Below the pieces are notes generated by a model. It worked only from the letters and a program-made list of their open reading frames with translations. It did no database searches and had not been told where the DNA came from. The translations under genes were made by a program, and so were the position numbers. Below, piece after piece: positions 27,694-36,841 of a stretch of DNA of 64,000 nt. The stretch covers positions 62,001 through 126,000 of the forward strand of contig NZ_WRPK01000012.1 in the NCBI RefSeq assembly GCF_009755815.1, read 5' to 3'. The DNA comes from Flavisphingomonas formosensis. Its GTDB lineage: Bacteria; Pseudomonadota; Alphaproteobacteria; Sphingomonadales; Sphingomonadaceae. Each line of letters begins with the position of its first letter. The stretch's first letter is position 1.

Positions 27694-28551
27694 ATGGCCG
27701 CCGTCGACTGGAAGTTGCCGGCCGAGCGCCTGGGCAGTGACGCGCCCGACGCGCTGAAGGCACGGCGCGCCGCCGTGGCCAGCCGTCCGGCCGAGCCGCT
27801 GACGACGGGCACCTCGCTGTCCGAAACCATGCTCGGGGGCATACGCTGCCTGGTCGTGACGCCCGACCGGCCGACGCTGCGCATCCTCTATTTCCATGGC
27901 GGCGGCTACCGGCTCGGCGCGCCCGAAGGCTGGACCGGATTCGCCTCGCGGCTCGCCGTCGCGTGCGGCGCCGAGATGATCGTGGCCGATTACCGGCTGG
28001 CGCCGGAACATCCTTTTCCGGCCGCGCTCCACGATGCCGCAGCTGTCCGCGGCGCGCTCGACGGCACGTTCCCGCTGGTCATAGCCGGCGATTCCGCCGG
28101 TGGCGGCCTTGCCGCCGCCCTGTGCGTCGCGGCCCATGCCGCCGGCCAGGAACAAGCAGCCGGGCTTGTCCTGCTTTCGCCGATGCTCGATCTGCTTGCC
28201 ACCGATCCGACTTACGCGCAGCGCGCGGAGAGCGACCGGTTCTTCTCGCGCGAAACGATGCTGGAATGCGCCGCCCTCTATCTCCAGGGTCATCCGCCGG
28301 AGGATCCGCTGGCATCGCCCGGCCGGGCCGATCCCGCCGCCTTCCCACCCACTTTGCTGCTTGCTGGCGGCGCGGAGGTGATGCTGGGCGAAAGCCTCGC
28401 ACTCACCGACCGCCTCGCCCGCGCCGGCCGCAGCGTCTCGCTCCATGTCGCAGCCGATATGCAGCATGTATGGCCGATGCTGTTCTCGGACCTACCGGAG
28501 ACGCCGGCAGCAGTTGCGATAATCGCGGCGTTCCTGGGATCGCTGCGATAA
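27694..28551 (+). CDS. Alpha/beta hydrolase, hormone-sensitive-lipase type
   Basis: A 285-residue esterase of the HSL family (family IV). It shows the oxyanion motif HGGG (about 68-71), the nucleophile motif GDSAGG (about 132-137), and C-terminal aspartate and histidine regions (HVAADMQHVW). There is no signal peptide, so it is cytoplasmic. It is coupled to the alcohol dehydrogenase (2-bp gap) and so belongs to the same regulon. With a BVMO and a CoA ligase in the cluster, hydrolysis of an ester or lactone intermediate is a reasonable inference. A repeat pair follows immediately after its stop. Confidence 0.9.
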   Translation: MAAVDWKLPAERLGSDAPDALKARRAAVASRPAEPLTTGTSLSETMLGGIRCLVVTPDRPTLRILYFHGGGYRLGAPEGWTGFASRLAVACGAEMIVADYRLAPEHPFPAALHDAAAVRGALDGTFPLVIAGDSAGGGLAAALCVAAHAAGQEQAAGLVLLSPMLDLLATDPTYAQRAESDRFFSRETMLECAALYLQGHPPEDPLASPGRADPAAFPPTLLLAGGAEVMLGESLALTDRLARAGRSVSLHVAADMQHVWPMLFSDLPETPAAVAIIAAFLGSLR

Positions 28552-28555
28552 CCAT

Positions 28556-28666
28556 CGTCATTCGGACGAATGTCGGGTCCATTCGGCGTTCCATTTCAGG
28601 ATGGACGCAGCGGCGTGACCTGCTTCACCCGAGCGTCAATGGATCCCGACTTTCGTCGGAATGACG
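28556..28666. repeat. Inverted pair of a dispersed 29-bp REP-like repeat
   Basis: The left arm (28556-28584) begins CGTCATTCGGACGAA. The right arm (28638-28666), read on the other strand, begins CGTCATTCCGACGAAAGTCG. The two arms are about 85% identical and lie between convergent genes. Related single copies are seen at 39012, 45354 and 50291. The sequence looks like a repetitive extragenic palindrome family; none of the copies is in a coding region. Confidence 0.65.
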
Positions 28667-28673
28667 CACGGAG

Positions 28674-29477
28674 CTAAATCTTGTGCTTGATCCGCATGAA
28701 GCGCGGATCGAACAGATTGCCCGCCATCCAGCCGCCATCGACCATCACGGTGCTGCCCGTCGTATAGCTGGCCATGTCCGATGCCAGGAACAGCACCGCC
28801 TTGCCGATATCGTCGGTGGTGCCGGAATAGCCGAGCGCGACCGGGCTGTTCGCCACCGCCTCGCGCATCTCGTCCGTATCCGGCAGGCGCGGCGTGGAGA
28901 TCGTGCCGGGCACGACCGCGTTGACGCGGATGCCGTTGCGGCCCCATTCGCTCGCCATCGATTTCACCAGATGGATCAGGCCCGACTTGGCCGCGCCATA
29001 GGAAGCGTGAAACGGCGCGCCCTGCAATCCGTCAACCGAGGCGATACAGACGATCGATCCGGGCTTGCCGCGCTTCAGCAACGACGCCGCCACCGCGCGT
29101 GCCGCCACGAAGAAATAGCGCAGGTTGCGGTTCTGGTCATAATCCCATTCCTCAATCGTCACGTCCATTAGCGGCTTGAACAGGGCCTGCCCGACGATCG
29201 TCACCATGACGTCGAGCCCGCCCAGTTCTTCCTCGGCCTTCGCGATGGCGCCGGGCGTGACCGTCTCGTCCAATATGTCGGCGATCACCGGGATGCCGCG
29301 GCGACCGGTCATGCGAACTTCCTCGGCCACATGTCCGGCGCGATCGGGATCAACGTCCAGCACCGCCACGTCGCAGCCGGCCTGCGCCAGCAAGCGCGCG
29401 CTGCTCTCGCCCATGCCCCGTCCGCCACCGATGACCAGCGCCCGCTTTCCTTCCAGGCCAAAAATCGATCCATCCAT
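28674..29477 (-). CDS. SDR family oxidoreductase
   Basis: A 267-residue short-chain dehydrogenase with a GGGRGMG cofactor loop (about 18-24), the catalytic serine in CIASVDG (about 145) and YGAAK (about 158-162). The LASDMASYTTGSTVMVDGGW C-terminus is typical of classical SDRs. It is the last gene of the minus-strand unit after the acyl-CoA ligase (40-bp gap). Oxidation of a hydroxy intermediate is likely; the substrate is unknown. Confidence 0.9.
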   Translation of the reverse strand: MDGSIFGLEGKRALVIGGGRGMGESSARLLAQAGCDVAVLDVDPDRAGHVAEEVRMTGRRGIPVIADILDETVTPGAIAKAEEELGGLDVMVTIVGQALFKPLMDVTIEEWDYDQNRNLRYFFVAARAVAASLLKRGKPGSIVCIASVDGLQGAPFHASYGAAKSGLIHLVKSMASEWGRNGIRVNAVVPGTISTPRLPDTDEMREAVANSPVALGYSGTTDDIGKAVLFLASDMASYTTGSTVMVDGGWMAGNLFDPRFMRIKHKI

Positions 29478-29517
29478 CCGACCGGCACTCCTCTGTCTTT
29501 ATCGAAGCGGCCACGCG

Positions 29518-31008
29518 TCAGCCGACCGCCGTCTCGTCGAACATGCTGCGCACTTCGCGCAGGCTCACCTTGAGCGACGGGGTGCGCGGCAGGGCATCGA
29601 CGATGCGGATGATCGTCGGCACATAGGTGGGCGGCAGCGTCGCCCGGACGTGCGCGGCAAGCTCTGACGGCTCCACGGAGGACGCCGCGCTCTTGAGCTC
29701 TACCGCGGCGACCGGCACCGCGCCCAACCGCGCATCGGGAATGCCGACCACCGAGGCATCGGCCACGGACGGATGGGTGCGCAGCACCTCCACCACCCGC
29801 TCCGGCAGGATCTTGAAGCCGCCGCGCACGATGGCGCCGTCGTGGCGGCCGCGATGGAAGACGTAACCGTCGGCATCGATCGTCACCAGATCGGTGGTGC
29901 GCACCCAATCGTCACGCACTTGGGGACAGAGCACCTCCATCAACCCCGCCTCGCCCGGCGGCAGCACCCGGCCGCTGTCCGGATCCACCGCGCGCAGCGA
30001 AACCCCCGGCATCGGCAGGCCGACGCTGCCGCGCTTGCTGTCGCCGACCTCGCGGCGCATCGCCGGTGTCCAGCGGATGATCGTGCCGCAAAATTCGGTG
30101 GCGCCCAGCGCCCAGTAGATGGGGATGCCGTATTTCTCCTCGAACCGGTCCTGCAGATCGGGTTCGAGATGCGCGGATCCTCCGGAGATGGCGGCGACGC
30201 TGGACAGGATTTCAGGCGGCACGTCTGCGTTCATGATCATGTTGAGCGCGGTGGGCGACATGCCAAGCATAGGCGGCCGGTGCCGCTTCATCGCGGAGAC
30301 GAATTCCTCCACGGTGAAACGCTCCATCTGCACCAGCGGCGTTCCGGTCGCGGCGCTGGCCGCGAGCAGGCAGATGCCCCCGACACCGCTCAGCGGCCAG
30401 ATATTGATCTGCACCGGCAGTTCACCGCCATCCTCCGCCTGCGGCGCGCTGCTCACCGCCCGGTCGAGCACCTGGACGGGCATCGGAATACGCTTGGGCG
30501 CGCCCGTAGTGCCGCTGGAGAGCACCTCGATCGCCGCATCTTCGAAACGTGGCGAGGAAGACGACGGCACGACCGAGGATCGATCGAGCCCGTCGAGCAG
30601 ATCCGGCGCGGTATCGATGCCGGCGAGTGCGATGCCGGCGCTGCCGATTTCGGCGGCGGCATCGCGGATGTGCGGCCAATCCTGGACGTCGGCGATGACG
30701 GCGACGGGCTTCAGGTCACGCAACTGATCGGCGATCGCGGCCGGCGGCGCAAACGGGTAGATGAAGCTGACCGCGCGGCGGTGGACGAGCAGGCCGATCA
30801 GCGTCGCGGCATGGGCGACGCGGTTGCGGATGACAAAGGCGACACGGCCGCCTTGTACGCAGCCGGCCTTTTCCAGCGCGGCCTCGATCCCGTCGCCATA
30901 GCTTCGCACGTCCCGCCACGTCGACCAGACGCCGCCATATTCGATCGCACGCCCGTCCGCCCGTTCGGAAAGCGTCGTCATGATCCGATCGATGAATTCT
31001 GCCGCCAT
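29518..31008 (-). CDS. AMP-binding protein (acyl-CoA synthetase/ligase)
   Basis: A 496-residue ANL-superfamily enzyme. The P-loop LSSGTTGAPKRIP is at about 161-173, GATEFCG sits in the core, the hinge region is GRHDGAIVRGG and the likely catalytic lysine is in TPSLKVSLRE near the C-terminus. It would activate a carboxylic acid to its CoA ester with ATP in the cytoplasm. It lies between the MFS gene (113 bp upstream) and the SDR. The region upstream, at 31092-31109, contains only one half of the cluster palindrome, so it may be served by the MFS promoter. It provides the entry step for the crotonases and acyl-CoA dehydrogenase of the cluster (inference). Confidence 0.9.
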   Translation of the reverse strand: MAAEFIDRIMTTLSERADGRAIEYGGVWSTWRDVRSYGDGIEAALEKAGCVQGGRVAFVIRNRVAHAATLIGLLVHRRAVSFIYPFAPPAAIADQLRDLKPVAVIADVQDWPHIRDAAAEIGSAGIALAGIDTAPDLLDGLDRSSVVPSSSSPRFEDAAIEVLSSGTTGAPKRIPMPVQVLDRAVSSAPQAEDGGELPVQINIWPLSGVGGICLLAASAATGTPLVQMERFTVEEFVSAMKRHRPPMLGMSPTALNMIMNADVPPEILSSVAAISGGSAHLEPDLQDRFEEKYGIPIYWALGATEFCGTIIRWTPAMRREVGDSKRGSVGLPMPGVSLRAVDPDSGRVLPPGEAGLMEVLCPQVRDDWVRTTDLVTIDADGYVFHRGRHDGAIVRGGFKILPERVVEVLRTHPSVADASVVGIPDARLGAVPVAAVELKSAASSVEPSELAAHVRATLPPTYVPTIIRIVDALPRTPSLKVSLREVRSMFDETAVG

Positions 31009-31121
31009 CTCGCTCTCGCCTGCCGTCGATGCGTCCCGTCATGCTGCGCCTGCCGCCCGCGGAACGCCAGACGGGAACCTTGCTCGCACCTTTTCCTGAG
31101 AGGCCCTAGCTGGGTGCCCCG

Positions 31122-32450
31122 TCAAGGATGGGCGGGCGCGTTCCGCGCTTCCGGAAATGAGCCTCGCTCCAGCGCGCGCATGGCGAGCACCCAGTGGGCG
31201 ATCCCCCAGAGCAGCAGCAGCGAGGAAAGCACGAGCGCCCAGCGCAGGCCTTGCGCGGCGCTACCCGTCCAGCCGGAGAGGACGTCGCTGGCGATGCCGA
31301 CGATCAGCGGACCGCCCGCGACGCCGATCAGGTTGGACAGGGCGATGTAGATCGCGCTCGCCGTCGCGCGCATCGACACCGGTGCCAGGCTCTGGACGAG
31401 CGCGATCGACGGCGCGCTCCACAAATAGGTGAGCGTCACCGGCAGCACGAGCAGCCCCAGCGTCAGCCAGCCGTCGGAGACGAGCAGCGCCAGGATGAAC
31501 AGCGGAATGGCGAGGATCAGCGCCGCGATCGGCACCCACAGCATGGCGTGGAGGCCGCGTACGCCCAGGCGGCCGGCCTGCCAGCCGCCGGCCGAGGTGC
31601 CGACCAGCCCGGCAATGCCGGTCAGCAGGCCCAACGCCATGCCGACGTGCGACAGCGACATGCCGTGCACCCGGATCAGGAAGGACGGCAGCCAGGCCAG
31701 CACGCCGCTGCACGCCAGCGCCGAGCCGGAGGATCCGAGCAGGATGTGGACATAGCCGGGACGTCGGATCAATACCCGCCAGGCTGCGACGATACCAACA
31801 CGCTCGATCGGCGCCCGTTGTCCCTGATCCGACGCACCACGCACCGGCTCGCGTCCGAGCAGGCGGAAGGCGAGCGCGATGAACAGGCCCGGCAGGCCGA
31901 CGATCAACAGCGCCGTGCGCCAGTCATACCATTGCGCGATCGTCCCGCCGATAGAGAGGCCGAACATGATGCCCAGCGGCACGCCGAGCGCGAAGATGCC
32001 CATGGCGGCAGGCCGCTGGCGCTGCGGGTAGAGATCGGAGATCAGCGAGTGTCCTGCCGGTGCGAAGCCCGCCTCGGCCAGCCCCACGCCCATGCGGGCG
32101 ATGATGAATTCCCCATAGCTGCGCGTGACGCCGCAAAGCGCCGTCAGAATGCTCCACAGCGCGGTTATCACGGCGATGAGGTGCACCCGGCGGACACCGC
32201 GATCGACCAGGTTCGCAATCGGTATGCTGGCCGCCGTATAGAATAGGCTGATCGCCGCTCCGGTCAGCAGGCCGAGCTGCCAATCCTGCAGTCGATATTC
32301 CGCCTTGATCGGCTCCTGCAATATGGTGACGATCTGCCGGTCGACATAGTTCAGCGTGTAGATGAGCGTGAGGCCGATCAGCATCAGCCGGCGCGACCGC
32401 ACCGGCGCGTCGACACGCGCGCCTTCGGCAAGAAGCGCGCGATCGCTCAT
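31122..32450 (-). CDS. MFS transporter (spinster-like, substrate uptake candidate)
   Basis: A 442-residue, 12-helix major facilitator. It begins with a cytoplasmic tail, then LIYTLNYVDRQIVTIL, the helix-1 signature common in sphingomonad MFS proteins of the spinster-like group, and has a central loop near residue 215. The ATG at 32450 is preferred over a GTG four codons upstream (32462); neither has a strong ribosome-binding site. It is divergent from the monooxygenase, and the 288-bp gap holds two cluster palindromes. It is likely the inner-membrane uptake or export step for the pathway compound. Confidence 0.9.
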   Translation of the reverse strand: MSDRALLAEGARVDAPVRSRRLMLIGLTLIYTLNYVDRQIVTILQEPIKAEYRLQDWQLGLLTGAAISLFYTAASIPIANLVDRGVRRVHLIAVITALWSILTALCGVTRSYGEFIIARMGVGLAEAGFAPAGHSLISDLYPQRQRPAAMGIFALGVPLGIMFGLSIGGTIAQWYDWRTALLIVGLPGLFIALAFRLLGREPVRGASDQGQRAPIERVGIVAAWRVLIRRPGYVHILLGSSGSALACSGVLAWLPSFLIRVHGMSLSHVGMALGLLTGIAGLVGTSAGGWQAGRLGVRGLHAMLWVPIAALILAIPLFILALLVSDGWLTLGLLVLPVTLTYLWSAPSIALVQSLAPVSMRATASAIYIALSNLIGVAGGPLIVGIASDVLSGWTGSAAQGLRWALVLSSLLLLWGIAHWVLAMRALERGSFPEARNAPAHP

Positions 32451-32589
32451 CGCCGCTTGCACCCGATAGACATGGGTCGAAGCATCACCCGACTGGCTCC
32501 CTGCATGCCGGCAATGCCAAACGGCCGCGCGGCCGGCGACGGGTGAAACTGAAATTGTCGATCATCCGGCGTCAAAGCCAAGCCTGCCC

Positions 32590-32607
32590 GTTCCGGCCAC
32601 CCGGAAG
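32590..32607. promoter_or_regulatory. Cluster palindrome site 7: GTTCCG-N6-CGGAAG
   Basis: GTTCCG-GCCACC-CGGAAG in the divergent region between the MFS and monooxygenase genes, 139 bp from the MFS start. The core is exact. Confidence 0.65.
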
Positions 32608-32632
32608 GGCCGGCAATCCCATTCCCATCGTC

Positions 32633-32650
32633 CTTCCAGAAGGGCGGAAG
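32633..32650. promoter_or_regulatory. Cluster palindrome site 8 (one core mismatch)
   Basis: CTTCCA-GAAGGG-CGGAAG, 88 bp before the monooxygenase start and 43 bp from site 7 (about four helical turns). Confidence 0.55.
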
Positions 32651-32738
32651 CGTCGCGGATCGCGTTGACCCGTGGATGCCGCTCCGCCGAGTTCGGAACC
32701 TGTTGCAAGCCAGACGCGAAGGATAGGACTGTCTGTCT

Positions 32739-34619
32739 ATGGGAACCCACGTCGATCCGGCCTTCATTCGACGCGCGATCGAGTTCGCCGATCTCAATGC
32801 GGTGCGTGTGGCGCTCTATCAGCAGAGCGGCGATCCGGAGCTGGAGGCGCTGCCGGTCGCTGCGAAGATGGACGCGACGCAGCGGGCATTGCTGATCGAC
32901 AGGGCCGCCGCCTGGCTGCAGGCGAATGCAAGCGAGGAGATGCTGCCGGAGCCGCCGGAGCCCATGTTGCGTAAGCTGATGAACATGGCGACCGGGGAGA
33001 CCATGAGCGACCTCGAATATGAGGCGCGGCGCGATCTGGCGGCCTTTCGCGCTTTCCCCTTCTTCGCGGAATGGGAAGGCGAGCGGGCGGCGATCCCGGA
33101 GGATTTCCGGGTCGCGATCATCGGCAGCGGTTTTTCGGGACTCGCCATGGCGGTTCAGCTCGAACTGCTCGGCATTCCCTATTTCGTGCTGGAACGGCAG
33201 CCCGAGCCCGGCGGCACCTGGACGATCAACCGCTATCCCGACGTGCGCGTCGATACGCCCTCGATCACCTATGAATTCAATTTCGAGAAGCTCTACGATT
33301 GGAAGGAACATTTCGGCCGCGGTGCCGACGTGCGCGCCTATCTCAACCATGTGTCGCGCAAATATGGCGTGTTCGCGAAGACGCGTTTCAGCCACGATCT
33401 GAAAGAGGCGGCCTTCGACGAGCGCACGGGCCGCTGGACGCTGCACGTCGAGACGCCGAGCGGCGGGGAAACGCTGAGCGCGAATGTCGTCGTCACTGCA
33501 GCCGGGCTGTTCGCCAATCCGCGCCATCCGGAATTCGAGGGACAAGAACACTTCCAGGGCCGCATGATCCATCCCTCGCGCTGGCCCGCCGATCTCGATC
33601 TGACCGGCAAGCGCGTCGCGATCATCGGCAACGGTTCCACCGGCGTTCAGATGCTGGGCACCATTGCCGAACGGGCCGAGCAGGTACATGTCTTCCAGCG
33701 CACGCCGCAATGGATCAGCCCGCGCGACAAATATGGTCAGGACATCGAGCCGGAGATCGCATGGCTGCTCCGCAATTTCCCGGGCTACTGGAACTGGTGG
33801 CGCTACATGGCGATCGCCGCGCTGTTCGAGACGCATGATCTGCTGATCCCCGATCCGGAGTGGCAGGCCCAGGGCGGAATAGTCAACAAGGGCAGCGACG
33901 GACTGCGCGCCATGTTGACCAATTACATCAAGAACCAGACCAGTGGCCGTCAGGACCTTATCGACCGGCTGATTCCCGATTACGCCCCCTTCTCGCGCCG
34001 GCCGGTCGTCGACAATGGCTGGTATCGCGCGCTGACCCGCGACAATGTCGAGCTGGTAACGGACGGCATCGCGCAGCTGACTCCGTCGGGCATCGAGACG
34101 GACGACGGCAGGATTCGGGATGTCGACGTGATCATCACAGCGACGGGCTTCGACGTGGTCAAATATCTCTGGCCCGCACGTTATGCCGGCAAGGACGGCC
34201 GCGATCTGCACGACATGTGGTCGGCCAATGGCGGTCCGCGCGCTTATATCGGCATGATGGTGCCGGACTTTCCCAACATGTTCATGATCTACGGTCCCAA
34301 CTCCCAGCCACTGTCGGGTGGCACGGGTCTGCCCATCTGGTATGTCGTCTGGGGCGCCTACATCGCGCGCTGCATCATGCGCATGTTGCGCGAGGGCAAA
34401 TCGTGTGTCGAGGTGAAGCACGAGGCCTATGAGCGCTACAATGCGGCGCTGGACATCGAGGGGCGCAAGCTCATCCAGATGAGCAAGGCCGGCGGCGTCG
34501 AGAAGAATTATTATGTGAACAACGAAGCCGGCCGGCTGCTCGTCAGCGCCCCCTGGTACAGCCCCGATTTCCACCGCATGTGCAGCGTGGTGGAATGGAG
34601 CGACCTCGACATTTCCTGA
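32739..34619 (+). CDS. Flavin-containing Baeyer-Villiger-type monooxygenase (HAPMO-like layout)
   Basis: A 626-residue FAD/NADPH monooxygenase. The FAD loop IGSGFSG is near residue 127, the NADPH loop IGNGSTG near 295, and between them sits FQGRMIHPSRWP (about 270), an exact fit to the FxGxxxHxxxW(P/D) fingerprint of type I Baeyer-Villiger enzymes. The roughly 125-residue N-terminal extension before the first Rossmann loop is also found in 4-hydroxyacetophenone monooxygenase and is absent from cyclohexanone monooxygenases. Such enzymes turn ketones into esters or lactones. The gene is divergent from the MFS gene, with cluster sites 7 and 8 upstream. It is probably the defining enzyme of the cluster; the ketone itself cannot be deduced. 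Confidence 0.92.
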   Translation: MGTHVDPAFIRRAIEFADLNAVRVALYQQSGDPELEALPVAAKMDATQRALLIDRAAAWLQANASEEMLPEPPEPMLRKLMNMATGETMSDLEYEARRDLAAFRAFPFFAEWEGERAAIPEDFRVAIIGSGFSGLAMAVQLELLGIPYFVLERQPEPGGTWTINRYPDVRVDTPSITYEFNFEKLYDWKEHFGRGADVRAYLNHVSRKYGVFAKTRFSHDLKEAAFDERTGRWTLHVETPSGGETLSANVVVTAAGLFANPRHPEFEGQEHFQGRMIHPSRWPADLDLTGKRVAIIGNGSTGVQMLGTIAERAEQVHVFQRTPQWISPRDKYGQDIEPEIAWLLRNFPGYWNWWRYMAIAALFETHDLLIPDPEWQAQGGIVNKGSDGLRAMLTNYIKNQTSGRQDLIDRLIPDYAPFSRRPVVDNGWYRALTRDNVELVTDGIAQLTPSGIETDDGRIRDVDVIITATGFDVVKYLWPARYAGKDGRDLHDMWSANGGPRAYIGMMVPDFPNMFMIYGPNSQPLSGGTGLPIWYVVWGAYIARCIMRMLREGKSCVEVKHEAYERYNAALDIEGRKLIQMSKAGGVEKNYYVNNEAGRLLVSAPWYSPDFHRMCSVVEWSDLDIS

Positions 34620-34868
34620 CTTCCGGCTCGTCTTCAGACGCCGGATCACCAGCGGCCGGGACGCTGACGAATAGCCCGCTCGAGAAGCGCACGGCACAGC
34701 GCCCGCCATCGTCGGCTTGACCGCGAACCCGCTTTCCAGCGCGGCTCCTCTTTTTTGCGATCGGCGGCAATGCGACAGTCCCGCCGGGATATCTTATCTC
34801 TCTCCGGCGTTCGAAGCTGACCATGATAGATCGCCTTCCCTTTCCAACCAACCACACGTCACCAGGCC

Positions 34869-36518
34869 ATGACGAATGAAAGTGGGCCCGAGGGGCGGAT
34901 ACCGATGCCAACCCCGGCAACCAGCGCCGAGCGGTATAGAACGCTCTTCGAGACGATGGACGAAGGCTTCTGCATCATCGAGTTCTTCGACGGCCCCCAC
35001 GGAGCACTTAGCGATTATATCCACGTCGAGGCGAATCCGGCCTATGAGCGCCACGCGGGCATACCCAATGTCGTCGGCCAGAAAGTGCGCGAAATGGTGC
35101 CGGCGGAGGCCGACGGCTGGGTCGAGCTTTACGGCAGCGTGCTGAAGACGGGCCAGCCGCTCCGCTTCCAGCGCGAACTGGTCGCTACTGGCCGGCATCT
35201 CGAAGTCTCCGCCTTCCGCATCGGCGACATCGCCAGCCGGCAAGTGGCCGTCCTGTTCAAGGACGTGACCGAACGGCTCCAGGCTGAGGCAACGCTGCGG
35301 CAGCTCAACGAGTCTCTCGAGGGGCGTGTCGTCCAGGCATTGGCCGAGCGCGAAGAGGCCGAGGCGGCGCTGCGACAGGCACATAAGATGGAGGCTGTGG
35401 GCCAGCTCACCGGTGGCCTGGCGCATGATTTCAACAATCTCCTAGCCGGCATCTCAGGAGCGTTCGAGATGATCGCCACCAAGCTGGCGCAGGGCCGGCT
35501 GGACGAAGTCGAACGCTATCTAGCCGCCGGCCAGGGTGCGACGCGGCGCGCCTCTGCCCTGACCCACCGGCTGCTCGCCTTCTCGCGCCGGCAGACACTG
35601 TCGCCCAAGCCAATGGTGATCAACCGGCTGCTGTCCGATTTCGCCGAGTTGGTCCGGCGGACGGTGGGGCCAGCGATCGAAGTGGAAACGGTCGCCGCGG
35701 GCGGGCTGTGGCCCGCGCTGGTCGATGCCAACCAGCTCGAAAATGCGCTTCTCAACCTCTGTATCAACGCACGCGACGCCATGCCCGGCGGCGGCCGGAT
35801 TACGATCGAGACCGGCAATCGCTGGCTCGATCATCGCGCTGCCAAGGATCACGCGTTGGAGCCCGGCCAATATGTCACCGTGAGCGTAACCGATACCGGC
35901 GTCGGCATCGACAGGGCGATCCTGGACCGCGTGTTCGATCCCTTTTTCACCACCAAGCCGCTCGGGCAGGGCACGGGGCTCGGCCTCTCGATGGTCTATG
36001 GCTTCGCGCGGCAGAGCCAGGGCCATGTGCGAATCTATTCGGAGCTCGGCCAGGGTACGACCGTCTGCGTCTACCTGCCACGGCACGACGGCAATGAAAT
36101 GACCGACCCGCCGGCCCTCATCGCGTCCGATACCGATGCGACGGCGGGGGAGACGGTGCTGGTGGTCGACGACGAGCCGACGGTGCGCATGCTGATCGTC
36201 GATGCCCTGTCTGATCTCGGCTATTCCTGCATCGAGGCAGATGACGGGCCGTCCGGCCTGCGCATCCTACAATCCCAGGGCCGGATCGACCTGCTGATCA
36301 CCGACGTCGGCCTGCCCGGCGGCCTCAACGGCCGCCAGATCGCCGACGCCGCACGCCAGACGCGACCGGAGCTCCGCATCCTCTTCGTTACCGGCTATGC
36401 GGAGAACGCCGTGCTGAACCACGGCCATATCGAGCGTGGCATGGAGGTGCTTACCAAACCCTTCGCGGTGGACGATCTCCTCCGCCGCGTCGCCATGCTC
36501 CTGCGAACTGGCACATGA
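34869..36518 (+). CDS. PAS-domain hybrid histidine kinase
   Basis: A 549-residue cytoplasmic sensor. It has an N-terminal PAS domain (about 20-135, ERYRTLFETMDEGFCIIEF), a short coiled coil, a dimerisation/phosphoacceptor domain with H in GLAHDFNNLL (about 183), an ATPase domain (N box NARDAMPGGG, then GTGLGLSMV) and a C-terminal receiver (about 430-549) with phosphoacceptor D in LLITDVGLPGG. There are no membrane segments. This layout (PAS-HisKA-HATPase-REC) is common in soil alphaproteobacteria and often needs an outside histidine phosphotransferase or response regulator; none is adjacent. The stimulus is unknown. Confidence 0.93.
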   Translation: MTNESGPEGRIPMPTPATSAERYRTLFETMDEGFCIIEFFDGPHGALSDYIHVEANPAYERHAGIPNVVGQKVREMVPAEADGWVELYGSVLKTGQPLRFQRELVATGRHLEVSAFRIGDIASRQVAVLFKDVTERLQAEATLRQLNESLEGRVVQALAEREEAEAALRQAHKMEAVGQLTGGLAHDFNNLLAGISGAFEMIATKLAQGRLDEVERYLAAGQGATRRASALTHRLLAFSRRQTLSPKPMVINRLLSDFAELVRRTVGPAIEVETVAAGGLWPALVDANQLENALLNLCINARDAMPGGGRITIETGNRWLDHRAAKDHALEPGQYVTVSVTDTGVGIDRAILDRVFDPFFTTKPLGQGTGLGLSMVYGFARQSQGHVRIYSELGQGTTVCVYLPRHDGNEMTDPPALIASDTDATAGETVLVVDDEPTVRMLIVDALSDLGYSCIEADDGPSGLRILQSQGRIDLLITDVGLPGGLNGRQIADAARQTRPELRILFVTGYAENAVLNHGHIERGMEVLTKPFAVDDLLRRVAMLLRTGT

Positions 36519-36634
36519 CGCTCACGAACATTTTGCCGGGAGGTCGAGCGCTGTCCCGAAAGACCATAAAATAATGGATCTATATTCGTTGACAGCCTCC
36601 CGGATGCACCATAGACCCTTCCAAAATTGCACTA

Positions 36635-36650
36635 TGTTAAAATTTTAACA
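36635..36650. promoter_or_regulatory. 16-bp perfect palindrome TGTTAAAATTTTAACA
   Basis: A perfect, AT-rich 16-bp palindrome in the 323-bp gap (36519-36841) between the hybrid kinase and the carboxylesterase, about 190 bp before the esterase start. It stands out in high-G+C DNA. It could be an operator or part of a promoter. I see no gene in the gap. Confidence 0.45.
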
Positions 36651-36841
36651 CAATATAAAACTCGGAGAGTGTGGATCCTGCCCCAAGAGCCGCCCGAAGA
36701 GCTTTCGCAGAACATGCTGAGAACAAGCTTTTCCAGACAGGAAGCCAGACGGACTATTCGCGATCTCGCTTTACGATGCGGCGGGCCGCGCCTCCACGGC
36801 CGGGGTCAACTTCAAATTCTGATCAGCGGGCGACGATCGTG

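Noticed and set aside
32562-34709. Open frame of 715 codons on the minus strand
   Set aside because: It lies antisense to the monooxygenase, is a product of high-G+C codon use, and its translation resembles no protein family.
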